The notes under the pieces are model-generated. The model saw nothing but the letters and a program-made list of their open reading frames with translations. It did not search any database and had not been told where the DNA came from. Source: Cristatella mucedo (Eukaryota > Bryozoa > Phylactolaemata > Cristatellidae). From it: 64,000 bases of DNA. The DNA lies in contig WPIO01000002.1 of assembly GCA_009760855.2 (NCBI GenBank), positions 2,956,501-3,020,500 of the forward strand. Direction: 5' to 3'. This document shows, piece by piece, positions 1 to 13,278 of this stretch (position 1 is the stretch's first letter; the number at the start of each line of letters is the position of its first letter). A program made the position numbers and the translations under genes.

Positions 1-30
1 CAGGGTTCGAATCGTCGCCAGATCTTGTTT
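1..30 (+). repeat. Possible SINE B-box remnant at window edge
   Basis: The window opens with GGTTCGAATC, which matches a Pol III B box like those in the tRNA-derived SINEs elsewhere in this window. The element would lie mostly outside the window, so it cannot be assigned further. Confidence 0.3.
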
Positions 31-446
31 AATGTGTGCAGGTTTGACTGGCCTGCACAATCTGAAAAGCTTACGTGTTCCAGCTGCTGCACATGCGAGC
101 AGGGCTGTAGACTTGCTTTTGTCTTTTGCTAAGCAGGTGCCACCTAACGTGTAGGTGTGAGATTTCACTTAAAAAAGGCATAGCTCAGTATTATTAGTGG
201 TTAACTTAATCTTTTACAATTGAACAGCATCGCAATACTCTACAGTCTACCAACCGTCAGAATAGGCTACTATTCCTGTGATGCAGGGGGATGCAATACT
301 GGCGACTAATGACAAAGCATCTCCAGAGGAATCACTATGCCTTTTCATCCGATAATATACCTGGTCTCTTTTTTGCTGCAAACCTTAACTTTCGATCGAT
401 GAATTATGACAGATGTTGTTAGACTGCTCACCTTTTTAGCACGCTG

Positions 447-448
<2 letters not shown>

Positions 449-493
<45 letters not shown>
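449..493. repeat. (CA)n microsatellite
   Basis: An uninterrupted run of CA dinucleotides lies about 90 bp beyond the 3' end of a minus-strand LINE fragment. It has no coding content. Confidence 0.95.
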
Positions 494-497
<4 letters not shown>

Positions 498-579
498 TGA
501 ACAGATACATTGCTTGATTGAGAGCTAGTGCGTGTCCGCAAGAAGTAATGTGGCTACTTGACGCTCACAGCAGATGAGC

Positions 580-862
580 CTAGCTGCAGAGTTCTGCACC
601 AATTGTAAGCCCCTGGTTGCACTCACTGGAAGACCAGCAAGCAGTGTTGCAGAAATCAAGCCGGGTTCTTAAAAATGCTTGGGCCCATTTGGATGTAGTA
701 TCCCTGTCTAAGCAAGCCCAAATTTTAGCATAGTTATGTAGCTGAAAGTTGGCAGACATTACTACGGAGCTGATGTGATTATCTATTGAAAGGTCACTTT
801 GGAACAGGACACCTAGATTATGTGCTGGTTCTACAGATGTGCTGGCAGAGCTAAATTTGAGC
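580..862 (-). mobile_element. CR1/L2-type LINE fragment (RT C-terminal region)
   Basis: The minus-strand translation contains the block that follows the reverse transcriptase active site in this LINE family: HNLGVLFQSDLSID, then FQLHNYAKI, then LDFCN. The same block recurs near 4.7, 9.4, 26.5, 32.9 and 48 kb, which identifies it as repeat sequence. It is truncated at both ends and has stops and frameshifts, so it is inactive. Confidence 0.85.
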
Positions 863-3800
863 AGCACCTTTCGTATTCCTTAACGGGGAATGTCAAGACA
901 ATACTTATAAAATTTGCCCGACAATCGAATATTTGTTTAGGGTACACCTTTCGAAAGATAAATATGCTAGAACTGCGATCGGAAGTTCTGACGACTTCTG
1001 CATGAAAGAAAAAATGGTTATGCAAACAACGTCTAACCCGGATGCAAACCGGGAGCAACACATCTACAAATAAAAAAATTATGGATCTCTTATCATATGC
1101 GACTTGTATTCCAACTTGTCGATCCTCGGTAGATTGCGATACATGCTTGAAGCTTGTCGAAGTGCATTCTTGTGACTTATACAGCTTCATTTCCAGGGTC
1201 GGTTGGTACCTTGTAAATTCCATAACTCGGCTAATACGTCAAGTATCGGAGTTAATTTGAAATGTGAGTTCAACTCTGCTTGTTTCAAATTAGGCAAGAA
1301 AGATTTGTGATTTCGATTGGATACATTTTGCTGTATACGTCATCAAACGTCATGAAGCTTAATTTTCCATAATCGTGGACATAATAAGGCAAAATATATC
1401 AAGCCGAAATCAGAAAATGTGCAATATTTGACCGCTGCCTTGAGCAAGCCAATGCAGAGACAGGGCATGCCCTTCGATCTGATGGCTCAAGGGCATGCGA
1501 GCAAGCCCGTGGTGGTTGCAATTCGGAAGCCACTGGAAGCTGCAGGTCCGGGCCAGACGATGAAGTGCACTCATGATGGGCCGAACTCCTTCGACGTGTC
1601 AGCTGCTGCCAGACTCGCTGCACACTCATTGCCTGACGTTCGAACCTGAAACATAAGCCCGGCTATTTAAAATAAAAATGATCAAAGGAAGGCTGTTCTG
1701 TAGATTACCTACTCGAGATGTTTCAAATTTGTGAGTGGGTTTAGCTACCGAGACCGGCAAAGATATGCTCTTCAGTGTTAATCTATCCTGTGGCCTCAAA
1801 ACTGTAAAACCAGTCTTTTAGCTGCATTTGAGCCCGGTAGGACCTGCTGTATGCATACTGTCTGTGCATAAATTACTTTCAGCCAATTAGGTTTTTGATG
1901 GATTTGATGTACAAGAGTTATGTTACATACCTTCACAAAACTTGGGCCATTATGCGTGCAGACAGATTTCGAACATTTGCGATTAAATTGGGGTGCACTC
2001 AGCCTCGTTATTGATTCAAAAAAATGCTTGAGGCAGTCGCTGTTCAGCGTTGTACATCTTATGAGTAAATCCATGCATTAACCTGCTTATTGTAAAAAAA
2101 ATCAATCGCAAATAAGCTAAAATAAATCGTGGTTTCAAGCAATAGATCCCCGTTCCAAATATAGGAAGAGCAATGCTGATTCGTCTTAATTGCCGATTTG
2201 CTGCCTTATATTTGACAGCAATAGATCTAGTGTTGGGTTCAATTAAACAAAACAGACCTGCTTTAATCATGTTAAGCACATCCTAATATTTCGAGATATG
2301 TTTGAGCAGTAGTGGAAATGAATTGCTTGCAGCCTGAAAATATTTTGAAGACTCACTCCTTGCATTTTAAAGATTTCAACTGGTACTCTAAAACTCTCCA
2401 CCTACCCCGTAAAAACGTATGCTTGCATGTCATCCAAGTTTGGCAAAACACTTCCCTTTTTCCTATTAAGTCAGCTTGTCAAAACTGGCTGCTTGACGCA
2501 ATATTTGCTTTGCTTCGACTAGTCCTGCGCAGGATCACTAACCGCAAGGCTTGCTACTTCTGAGAAGGCACCAAATTTTCTTACATACGGAAGATGTTAA
2601 GTACCTAATTTTGGGCACATTTGTTAACCGGAGATTTTATTTGAAAACCGACGACTTTTCTAGTGTAATTAAGATCTTATTATTAGTAGTTTTTTTGCCC
2701 TTCCTACGTAAGTACAACTTGCTTTTGTATGTGTACTTTTTCTGTAGACTTGCAACAGATATTACGCACACAGACCAGTTCTTGTGTATTTTCCTATGTT
2801 TATTGTAGTTGATTTGCACATACTTAGATGTCGTGCACATACAAGCTGACCAGCGTCTGTCCACTTTCAGGTGCCTTGTTTGTGCTTGGTTTCGTCGGGG
2901 CTACAGATAACTCGCCGAGTTGCCTCATACCTGATCTCAGTACAATTTTCCGTTCTTATGCGTAGGAGACATGCATGGCCGTAAGTGCTATTCGGCCTTT
3001 AGTTCTTATGCAGCAAAGCAAACACGAGGAATGTTTTACAATCCCCACACAAACTAATTACGGCTTTCTCTGGCTTATCTTTTGTGAAATTGTTTTACCT
3101 TTGTTTCGTGCTTCTCTACACAAGCATCAGCAGTTCTGCCTGAACCTCCTGGAGGTCAGTAGTCAGGAGACTTGCTTTCTCTTCTATATGCACACCAGGC
3201 CACTGAATTGTAGTGTAGTTGAATCGAACTGTATACTGCTGGAATTAAGTATTCGCAGGTCTTGCATAGTTTAGGAAGGGCGTACTTACCTAATGGCTAT
3301 ACATTAGCTACTGGATTGCCTTTGTACCTAAGCAAAAAAGCAACCGACAACAAGCATTTGTCACTACTTAGTACATCACATGACGATGCCATTCGGATGT
3401 TTTCCACCCCAGTTTTACTAGATCAGTTATGAATAATCGTGTATACTGCCATTTTGACCTTAAAACCATCTGTTTGCATGTAGGTGCACGTTGGTAGGAG
3501 TCCACCACTGATACTTCTATTGTAAGTTGTTCACGTTCCTGAAGGTCTTTAATGTTCGCCTCGCAAGTTTCTTAGCCTACCTAGGTGGACGCTTGATTTA
3601 ATTTCCTTTAGATTCTTGAATGTCTCAACGTTATAAGAACAACCACGACACATATTCGTCAGCTGGGTGCAAAATTACAGTCGAGTCCAGGTATGTGCTA
3701 CGATAAATCCCCGACATTTGAATGGCTATGATGCTTGGTACTGTGACCACTGCTGCGGTGTACTGCACTTGCACAAAAATAAGTACCCAAGTACCGCTTA

Positions 3801-4030
3801 GTTCAAATTGCAGCCTGCTGTTCTGAAGCTAATCAGTGCTGTGCCTGCCCTATCGAAACCTTGCTTTGTATTCCAAAAAATGATAAGAATGTGCCCTGAC
3901 GAATAATGCATCTGCACAGACGTACAGCTATGATGACATCGTGGACCCAGTACTACCTGCAACCAGTACAGGCTTGTAGGTGCCTGTTCCGGGTGCCATA
4001 TGGACACCAATAGGGCCAAAGAAGGCAGTT
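863..4030. other. Non-coding stretch, no gene recognised
   Basis: About 3.2 kb of A/T-leaning sequence with only short random reading frames on both strands. I saw no splice-bounded coding run, no family motif and no RNA gene. It may include old unrecognisable repeats. Confidence 0.5.
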
Positions 4031-4035
4031 AAAAG

Positions 4036-5000
4036 TTCACTGCCAGCTACTGTCGTCTACAGCTACCCTTCTACCATTCCCAGCAAAGACACTGGAACGA
4101 GTCATGGCAGGTCAGCTGAACTCATATATATTAAAACTTCAAAGCTTGCTAATAAGTTCCAGTCTGGTTTTAAAGCTAATCACCCCACGGTCAGCATTGC
4201 TTTGGGGTGTACAGCAAACTATTTAGGAATGCAGACATACATTGAGTATCTCTGCTTGTTTTGCTCCATCTTTCGTCAGCTTTTAATACTATTGATCGCC
4301 AAGTCCTTCTTGAGCGCCTCTCATCTCGCCTGGGTATCATTGACACTGCACTGCAATGGTTCATGTTCTAGGTGGGAGACTCTAGAGTATCGATGTAAAT
4401 GGACAAAGATCATCCATGGAACCTCTGAAATATGTGGTACCTCAGGGGTCTGTGCTTGGTTCTGTTCTTTTCACGGTTTATACTCTCCCTCTAGTGTGAT
4501 TACCAGGCACAATCTAGGCTTTCATTTCTATGCAGATGACACTCAGCTGTACCTTTGCTTTGATCCCTCCCAGCCCTCCAGCAGGTCGAATTCTCTCAGC
4601 TCCCCTGCTGCATGTATTGATAAGATTCGCACGTGGATGGCAGCAAATTTTCTTAAATTGAATGACGATAAAACCACTCAAAATCGGCTCTGCCAGCATA
4701 TTTCCTATTGAATCTGCACGAAATCTAGGTGTTTTGTTCCCAAGTGACCTTTCATTAGACGACCCCATCAGCTCCACAGTCAAGCCTGCCTACTTTCAGG
4801 TACATAACATTGCTAGAATTCGGGTTTGTTTAGACAGGGATACCACATCTAAATGGGTTCACGCATTTATGACATCCCATCTTGACTTCTGTAACTCTCT
4901 GCTTGCTGGCCTACCAGGCTGTGCACTCAGGCACTTACTGCTGGTGCAAAACTCTGCAGCTAGGCTTGTCTGGCATGAGCGTTGCAGTTGCCACAATTCC
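4036..5000 (+). mobile_element. Degenerate CR1/L2-type LINE, RT region
   Basis: Plus-strand pieces match the family in order: FQSGFKANH before the RT core, FHFYADDTQLYL (the YADD catalytic box), NFLKLNDDK, then the NLGVLF and LDFCNSLLAGLP blocks. They sit in different frames, so several frameshifts and stops have accumulated. It is a close relative of the copy at 8.7-10.1 kb. The 5' half and the 3' tail are missing. Confidence 0.9.
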
Positions 5001-5725
5001 CTTAAGTTTGGTCAAGCTATAACCTAACATATCATGGCACCTTAATCGTACGGCTGGACTAGAAAACGTTGCTTGTGGAGCTGTAGTGCAAGCGTCATAA
5101 GCTCAGTCGGAGCGTAAAAAATGGCTCAGTAATAAAATAATCGATCTATTTCCAATCCTTGCAAGATACCAATCGATCAATAACAAGAAATCAGTCAATT
5201 AGCTGCATGGTGGTTTGTTTTGAATGCATAAGCTAAAATGATACGGTACACTGAATGCTCCGTAGATCAAATGCTGCAGTGCAAGCTCAACGTTCCTAAA
5301 TTTAACAGCTGAACTTGCTGACTATCAGTCACGCTACATACAGCTAGGGCTTTGGGTGGAACCCAGCAACAGCTTGCATTCCGTTAGACTTAAAACTTTA
5401 CTCCGCCTATTTCAGTGCTATCACCTTCCTCTGCAGATAGCAGCTAGTAAAGCTGTCGATGCACGGCAACTGAGCCGGCTATTGGCATTGCGCACAGCAT
5501 ACTGTGGCATGAGACAGCAATTCAGGATGGGGGTCAGTTCTGGGCAGCAGCTCCAATGACTGCATTCGCCGATAGGCAAATCAAAAAGTGCCTTTTTATC
5601 GGTTGTACACAACAAATAAATGCACATGGTCAGCAGGGCACAGCTAGTCTGGCAGTTGTCGGCAGCATCATCGTGATGGCAGCATCACCGAGACGCACCT
5701 TACCACCTAGGCGAAGGCCCAGGTG
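5001..5725. other. Non-coding stretch between repeats
   Basis: No coding region or RNA gene is recognisable. Short frames here have no family motifs. Confidence 0.45.
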
Positions 5726-5727
5726 GC

Positions 5728-5858
5728 AAGGTTCTCGCTCTTCACGACCCAGGTCGTGGGGTTCGAGTTCACAGCAGGCAATCCTGTATTGCCCATTGCA
5801 AGAGTTTGTGATAGCCTCTAAGGCTCTTCTGTTTCTATACAAATGGGGCTGTTAAATC
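5728..5858 (+). mobile_element. tRNA-derived SINE copy (partial)
   Basis: A B-box-like GGGTTCGAGTTC is followed by a body ending in AAGGCTCTTCTGTTTCTATA and a GGGCTGTTAAATC tail. The same body and tail occur at 7.9 kb (plus) and, reversed, at 48.9, 53.2 and 56.1 kb. The tRNA-like head is partly lost. Confidence 0.75.
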
Positions 5859-6489
<631 letters not shown>

Positions 6490-7004
6490 CAAAAGATGGA
6501 GTCTACTGATTGTCAAGCTCACAACTGCCGAACCTGGAGCTTATGTGCCAACTCGGTCTGCGTTGAAGCATATTGCCAGCTCTCACACTGAGGTAGCGAG
6601 CTCATGTATACTGTCACTCCACCTGTAATGGCAATACAAAGTGCCTTAGATTAACAAGACTTTAAGCAATGCTTATTCCGTCCTCTTAGTTTGCCAGTAA
6701 ACCCATGCATATTTGCACTATAGTATTATGTTAACGAGACTTGAGACAGCTGGTATTTCCGATGCAGTGAAAACTGGCACCTGCACACACGGTACTGGTC
6801 AGCTAGGTCAAGCTCATGTTGTATTCAGAAGCCAAGCTACCGTGTGCATTAAGAGGCTAGAGACACGGAAGCAGACAAGCCACCCGCATGTGAGTGCATA
6901 CACTGACTGCATCAATGGCCAAGATGGACCACTGTGGCAAACATTGCACCGCCGAAGCATGCTGTTAGTACCACAGCTGGTCAATTGTGCTACCGCCTGA
7001 CTTG

Positions 7005-7290
7005 ACATTAAAAAGAAACTAACAGCACATCTATTTATCACAGCATTTATTGGGTCCACGTAATTAGTAATTTATGTGCTTGTACATGCTGCTACTGTTA
7101 ATGCTGCCACTAACCATATTTGCTTGCTGACCCTGTGCATGTCACCACTAACCACGTCATGCCTGCTGACAGTGAGGACGTTACCACTAACCATTTGATC
7201 GAGCTTCCTTTATAGCATATAAAAGTGCCTAGAAAGAGATGTAGTTCTCTGAGGGTGCTACAAAAATTTATTATTATTATTATTATTACC
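7005..7290 (+). mobile_element. LINE 3' end with conserved tail and (ATT)n
   Basis: The fragment begins with the last coding bases of the LINE (the KKKLTAHLFI region, frameshifted). It continues through the family's 3' UTR, with its TGCATGCTGCCACTAACCA-type sub-repeats, to the block AAGTGCCTAGAAAGAGA, TTCTCTGAGGG, and finally (TTA)n. It matches the ends near 10.1, 32.2 and 48.8 kb. Confidence 0.85.
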
Positions 7291-7539
7291 TCATTACACT
7301 GAAAAGCATATATTTTCGAGGGACCCTAGGATCAATCGGTTATCCCATCTGCCAATTGGCAGAATCTTCTAACCACTCACTGAAAACTGGATTGCACGAT
7401 ACGTTTTATTAGTATTAGTAGAACAAATGTTATACAGGCAGGATTGGGTATTGACATCAAGAGGTCGGGCAGCCTCTGTTCTTACTAACTTCCTGTATTT
7501 GCCTGAGTATTGACTGTATCAGCTACCATCCGGACTTAT

Positions 7540-7870
7540 GTAGTCCCACAGCTACTCAAGCCGACTGAAACCTTTTTGGGAAACCCATTTGTTCCTGTTC
7601 TCGGCTCTATGTGAGTGTTCTAAACCATCTCAAAGAAGCCCAATAGGGTTTAGATCAGGAGATTGGCTCGGTCAACTAAGGACTGGTATCTGTTGAGAAT
7701 TGCTTTACTGCCATAAAAATGTGCAATGAGTTGTTACCATTTGCCTAAAGCAGTCTTCTCCCACAAGAGCTCTGGCAAAGGGCAGTCTAACATTACGGAC
7801 GACTCTATGACATTGTTCCTATCCATAACCCAACCAATACAGTGAAGTTTGGATGCTGGAAGCCAAGAAC
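7540..7870 (-). pseudogene. Tc1/mariner-type transposase relic
   Basis: On the minus strand a degenerate frame reads PSQSPDLNPIG, preceded by SNSQQIPVLS. This is the hallmark segment around the last acidic residues of the Tc1 DDE domain (usually WPSQSPDLNPIE). Two in-frame stops lie within about 20 codons, so the gene is dead. Upstream sequence to about 7,870 is compatible with the preceding DDE region but weakly conserved. I saw no terminal inverted repeats. Confidence 0.8.
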
Positions 7871-7939
7871 CACGATCAAACGAGCATACTTCACCATACT
7901 TGAGCCCAGATTTTGTAAGCAGGGCACATAGTAGTACTA

Positions 7940-8090
7940 TTGAAGGCAGCTGCTCTTCACGACCTCGGTCCCACTGTCGTGGTTTCGAATCCTGCAGTGG
8001 GCGATCCTTATGCCAACTGCAAATGGTGGTGATAGCTTATGAGGCTCTTCTGTTGCTATACAAAAGCTGTTAAATTAGCTAGAATTTCTA
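7940..8090 (+). mobile_element. tRNA-derived SINE copy
   Basis: B-box-like GGTTTCGAATCCTGC is followed by GTGGGCGATCC, then the family body GAGGCTCTTCTGTTGCTATA and the tail GCTGTTAAATTAGCTAG. It belongs to the same family as the copies at 5.7, 48.9, 53.2 and 56.1 kb. Confidence 0.8.
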
Positions 8091-8689
8091 TAGCTGACTA
8101 AAGCCATGTATGCCTTCTCCGTGGATCATTAATTGGCTTTTATCTAAAGGCCGAGGCTCGAGTTGGCAGCTGTAAATGCTTGCGTTTGCTCACTCTTCTG
8201 TAAAAGCCATGTTCCAAAAGCTACCTACCGAGAGTAGCGACACCTTCAGCCTTGACGATGGCATCATAAGGGCATTGAAAGAGCTAAAAGTGGGTGGCGC
8301 TTCCCTTCCAGCGAGTTTCATTAGTAGGCGACCATCCCATCCCTTTCTGTCGTCGTTTACGTAGCCTGCTGGAGCTGATTCAACTTCCATGCTATCACCC
8401 TGAAAATACCTTGTCAAGTTTTACATGCACGTCACCTCGCTACAACCAAGCTTCTGTGCCACCCTTACCTCGATTTTGTATTACTTATCATGTGATTGGT
8501 GATAATTTGACCGTCCATTCATGCGTGTGCATAAAAATCCTCGAGCCACTGAGATCAAAAGATAATTGTATCGCTAGTGCAAAGTCCAAGTTTTTTAGTC
8601 TAAGCAGTCATCTACAGTTGTCCCATTTCTCTATGTAAACCTCTAGACTCTATTCCTACTGTCCTGCTTCTAGATGCACAGATCTGCCA
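8091..8689. other. Unassigned stretch upstream of a LINE
   Basis: Short frames are present, but none is long enough or motif-bearing. It could be a diverged 5' continuation of the LINE that becomes recognisable at about 8.69 kb. Confidence 0.35.
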
Positions 8690-10125
8690 CTGCCATGCAT
8701 GACTAACATAAATGTCACATTACATTAGCCTCAGGTCACGTCCCAGCACCTTTCAAAAAGGTGGTAGTCAGGCTGCTACTCAAGAAACCAGCACTAGAGA
8801 ACTTGGCTACTTACGCCCAGTCTCCCTTCTAGCCATCCCTATCAAACACACTGGAACGATTCGTGGCAGACCAGCTGCTCAATTATTCCACAAAGTCGGC
8901 ATTGCTTCGGTGTATAAAGACCTCTTATGAATGCAGACTTAAGAAGTCTCTCTGCTTGTTTTGCTCGATCTTTCGGCAGCTTTTGATACTATCGATCGCC
9001 CAGTCCTTCAACACCTCTCATCTCGCCTGGGCATCACTGGTACTGCATTGCAATGGTTCAGGTCCTATCTCAGTGGGAGACTCCAGAGTATCGATGTAAA
9101 TGGACAAAGATCATCCATGGAACCTCTGAAATATGTGGTACCTCCGGGATCTGTGCTTGGTTCTGTCCTTTTCACGGTTTATACTCTCCCTCTAGTGTGA
9201 TTACCAGGCACAATCTAGGCTTTCATTTCTATGCAGATGACACTCAGCTGTACCTTTGCTTTGATCCCTCCCAGCCCTCCAGCAGGTCGAATTCTCTCAG
9301 CTCCCTTGATGCATGTATTGATGAGATTCGCACGTGGACGGCAGCAAATATTCTTAAATTGAATGACGATAAAATCGCTCAAAATCGGCTCTGCCAGCAT
9401 ATCTCCTGTTGAATCTGCACGAAATCTAGGTGTTCTGTTCCAGTGACCATTCATTAAACGACCACATCAGCTTGACAGTCGTCAGCCTACTTTCAGCTAC
9501 ATAGCATTATTAACATTCGGGCTTGTTTAGACAGGGATACCACATCTAAACTGGCCCATGCATTTGTGACATCCCATCTTGACTTCTGTAACTCTCTGCT
9601 TGCTGGCCAAAGAGCCCATGCACTCAGGAGCTTGCAGCTGGAGTACAACTCTGCAGCTAGGCTTGTCTGTCGCGAGCGGTGCAGTTGCCATATCACCACT
9701 TCTCGCCGACTTGCAGTGGCTCCCAGTCAAGCAACGCATCGACTTCAAGGTTTTGTCACTCACTTTCAGGTCCCTTCATTCTTTGGCTCCAGCCTAGTTT
9801 AGTTCGTATGCTTCCAAAGCGTGGAACTCACTTCTGCCTTGAGACACGACATCCCCTGACTTGTCCACGTTTAAAAAGAAACTAAAAACGCATCTATTTA
9901 TCACAGCATTTAGTGGGTCCATGTGATTTGAGCTTTATGTGCTTATGCATGCTGCCACTAACCATATTTGCATGCTGACCCTGTACATTTCACCATGACC
10001 ATGTTATGCTAGTTATCTTCAAGCAAACTACAACTAACAATTCGATCGTGCTTCCTTTGCAGCATATGTAAAGTGCCTAGAAAGAGACAAGTTCTCTGAA
10101 TAAATATAATTAAATAAAATATATT
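8690..10125 (+). mobile_element. CR1/L2-type LINE, RT through 3' tail
   Basis: Recognisable blocks run in order: the PAPFKKG-like segment before the RT, LDLSAAFDTIDR, SYLSGRLQSIDVNGQRSS, the FYADDTQLYL catalytic box near 9.23 kb, LKLNDDK, LDFCNSLLAG, LPVKQRIDFKVLSLTFR, then a 3' UTR ending AAGTGCCTAGAAAGAGACAA and A/T-rich sequence. The blocks lie in all three frames, so the element is inactive. The YADD residues survive. The endonuclease half is absent, which is typical 5' truncation. Confidence 0.92.
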
Positions 10126-12597
10126 ACTTTTAAACAATAGGGTCTTATATTAAAGCCAGCCCACACCCAGGAGAACTTTCAGAGGGGAGCAGTTCCTAAG
10201 CAAACGGGTCTAGTGTACCTCGTAAATACTTGTGCGCGTCGTGTATTTAGGCGAGGAGTTGGCTCGGCTTGCACGTGCTTGGGCAGTAGGAAGGCCATGC
10301 TGCTAGGCAGTGAGGAATTAATGGTATTCGGATCTCCTCTGATCTGATGCCCAGCCACGTCAGGAGAGCTCTCACGTGTGCACTCAAGAGCCAACACACC
10401 CTCTGCTTTGTCGGTGGTTGCTAAGCAGCAGCAGCTGATTTAGTCGCTCGGCAAACAAAAGTTGTTTGCCAATGCTTACGCTATGCTCACAACGTTGAAC
10501 AGCCCATATATACAAGACATTAAACAGCTTACGAACGACATGGTAATTTATTGTCCTGTTAAACGCTACAGTGGACACAGCCTGTGTCATAAACTTAAGC
10601 AGTACACTGAGCCAGTCAACACAGAGCCATGATGCTACGAACGGAAAATCAAGTTTACCAACAGGGTCCATCATCCACATCTTGAAAGTCCAGCTCGAAC
10701 AGCAGGCAGTTGCATCTGGAGCTACTGAAGCACACCAGCTAGCTATATCCGTCAAGTTAAATTGCATACATGGACAACCTGGCTCATAGAGGTCAAATCT
10801 AGTAACAGTGGGGGTCAATTCCTAATCAAGACTGATGAATGCAGACCATAGCAATAAAAAAGGCTAAATGAAACAGCTCGAGTCAGACATAAGTGAAGTT
10901 GGAGCCACCATCACATACAGAGAGAACATGCCGAGTTTCAAGTTACAAACGACGTTAACGAACTATCAAATATAAAGAACAGGCCGAGTTAAGTTACCAC
11001 GACGTTGATTCAAAATACTAGCAAATACTAGGCTGACCTTAAGCTATTATAATTTTTATTTTTAACATCAGACAGTCGCAGTTGGGATTCTATGGATTGC
11101 TCGACGGACTCAGTCTCGTATTCCTGCATGCAGTAACAGCCTAGCATGTGTGCACACACAACATCACAATCCTTTACTCACATGCCTAACTTGGTATGCA
11201 AAATAAAAGCATCAGTCGCAAGCAGGAACTACTACAAATACGACATCAAGAAACCCTGCTCAACGGAATGGTTCTTTATCTGTCTTAAGACTACCTATAT
11301 AGGTGGCATAACTTAAGGTCTTTTGCAAAGCAGAGATGCTCCTGCCGACCTTGATGCCACAGCCTTCAAAGTTGTGTCCTACTAGCAGCAGCATGAAAGT
11401 AGCTAGCTGTAAGCAATCCACATGAACTACTACACCAAGTGTGTGCTCGCACACACACTACTACTATATGCAAGCTCAATACCGTTAAAAACATGCCGAG
11501 CTGATAAATCAAATCCTTAGCACTGGAGTATGCATAGTCAGCATGAGCCCAACTACCAACGACCTATGCTCCCTATCATACATTACACTACAGATAAACA
11601 GCAAGAATGCCCATCAAAAGGAAAGCTATGGAAGGCATTTGGTCAAATAGCATGTGCATTCGGACACCATCGATTTTCATTTTTTGCCTCAAGCCCTACT
11701 GCCGCAGGGTAATTCGAAATACTAAGCAGACGGCGGCGGTTGAGCAAACAGGAGAGAAGAACGCAAGGAGCAAGCATTCATACCAGATAGCCCAGTTCTT
11801 GAGCTCCTTTTCAAGCTATAAAAAGAACATTTCACGTTAGCATGACAAATCGTTTCTTCAGCATATAAATCAAATCTGCTTGCAGCCCTGTGCCGACAAA
11901 GCACACATTGCATAAGCTCATAGAAAACTGTCAGCAACTGTACGAAAAGGCACGCCAAGTACAGGTCTGCAGGCCAATGATGGACAGCTACAGAGTGCTT
12001 ACTTCATTCAGCCAAAGGTCTGCCGCTGCAGGCAAACTTGGCACGAGATGTTTTCGAGAAAAAGCCATGTCTGAAAACTTCAAACTGCTCAGCATGAGTA
12101 CAGCTACTTAAATTCGCATAGACACAGCATAAGCTACAACATGAGAAAGGGCTAACGACGATACTGGTTTGCCAATAGTATATTTACATTGAACCAATTG
12201 CTAGCGAAAACCTTATCAGTCCACATGATTGCGACAAAAGTGTAGTAGTACCTGGCAAGCACGGCAGCAGGTCCGAGGGTCAGACCGCATTCTGAGGCAC
12301 CGGGAGTCAGCGGACCGCCGCACGTGGAGCTCGCCTGCCGGCAGCTCTCTGTCAAAACAAGGCATGCTTTAAGCAGGAATGTTCACGCTCACAGTAAGAG
12401 TAAAGAGCCTGGCAGGAGGAGTGACGCATTACCTCAAACCTCCGGCAGACGACCCCGCATCGACCGAGTGATGCCATCAACCGCATCCGAGCTCTCAACG
12501 TCGCGAGGCGCAGATCCCGGCGATCGCGCCTCGCCTGCGAGCGCACGCTCGCTCGCTAAACGCCAGGTAGGGCCAACGCTATAGCTGCGGCGGCCGG
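10126..12597. other. Non-coding region downstream of the HEXIM-like gene
   Basis: About 2.5 kb without a convincing gene. It would include the 3' UTR of the minus-strand gene that ends at 12,598, but I saw no clear AATAAA close to its stop. Short frames lack motifs. Confidence 0.45.
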
Positions 12598-13278
12598 TCA
12601 GACGGCTTTGAGAAGCCTGTTCTCCTCGAGGAGAGTCCCGTGCTGCCGCGTCAGATTCGCCAGGTCTTGCAGCAACCTCGACACTCGCTCGTCGCGCTCC
12701 TTTTGACACGATCCCTCCAAGCAGCTGACGTCTCTCTGCAGCGCGTGCACCTTCCTCTCCAAGGCGCTTATTTCGGCGATCAGCTCGGATTTACTTTTCT
12801 GCGACAAGTCGTCGGCTCGCGCCCTGCTACACTCCATGTCGAAGTTCCTCTTGAAGAAGTCGCTCCAGTCGGGCGAAGCGCCGGCGGTGGGCGAGCTGGG
12901 CTCGAAGACGGAGGCGGAGCCCCAGTCGCAGTCGGCGGCGCCGAACGTATCCAAGCTGTCCTTTGACGCATACACTCCGCAATCTTCTATCAGGAACTGC
13001 GTGTAATTCTGGGGCGCTCTTGGGCTGACAGTAGGCCGCAGCTGCGGTAAGAACCGACGCTTTCTTCTGTGTGAGCCGCTGTCGCTCTTACCCGAGGTAA
13101 GGCCAAAGGGCGATTCCGCGTCGGCGACCTCGTACGCAGGCGCGTTAGGCGACTCCGTCGTAACGCAGGAGCACAGCTGCGCAGGCTTTTTCTTTCCGCG
13201 ACGGTGCTTCTTCCGTTTAGGCTCCAAGCTGGTGTCGAATGGTATCTCCGCTTCCCCAACTACAGCCATGGGATCCAT
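12598..13278 (-). CDS. HEXIM: HEXIM1/2-like P-TEFb inhibitor (7SK snRNP protein)
   Basis: This single-exon, 226-residue protein matches the HEXIM plan. It has two basic patches, KRKKHRRGKKK (about 21-31) and HRRKRR (about 70-75), either of which could be the 7SK-binding arginine-rich motif. Next comes APQNYTQFLIED (about 88-99), equivalent to the P-TEFb-contacting PYNTTQFL motif. Then come WSDFFKRNFD (about 138-147), matching the family's FLQRDF, and a long leucine-heptad coiled coil from about 158 to the end for dimerisation. The family binds 7SK RNA and CDK9-cyclin T in the nucleus and restrains Pol II pause release. I chose the ATG at 13,278 because the upstream in-frame extension starts only at GTG. 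The protein is shorter than human HEXIM1 (359 residues), mainly at the N-terminus and linker. The PYNT core is altered to PQNYT. The lack of introns agrees with the intronless vertebrate genes. It diverges from the IFRD-like gene. Confidence 0.88.
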   Translation of the reverse strand: MDPMAVVGEAEIPFDTSLEPKRKKHRRGKKKPAQLCSCVTTESPNAPAYEVADAESPFGLTSGKSDSGSHRRKRRFLPQLRPTVSPRAPQNYTQFLIEDCGVYASKDSLDTFGAADCDWGSASVFEPSSPTAGASPDWSDFFKRNFDMECSRARADDLSQKSKSELIAEISALERKVHALQRDVSCLEGSCQKERDERVSRLLQDLANLTRQHGTLLEENRLLKAV

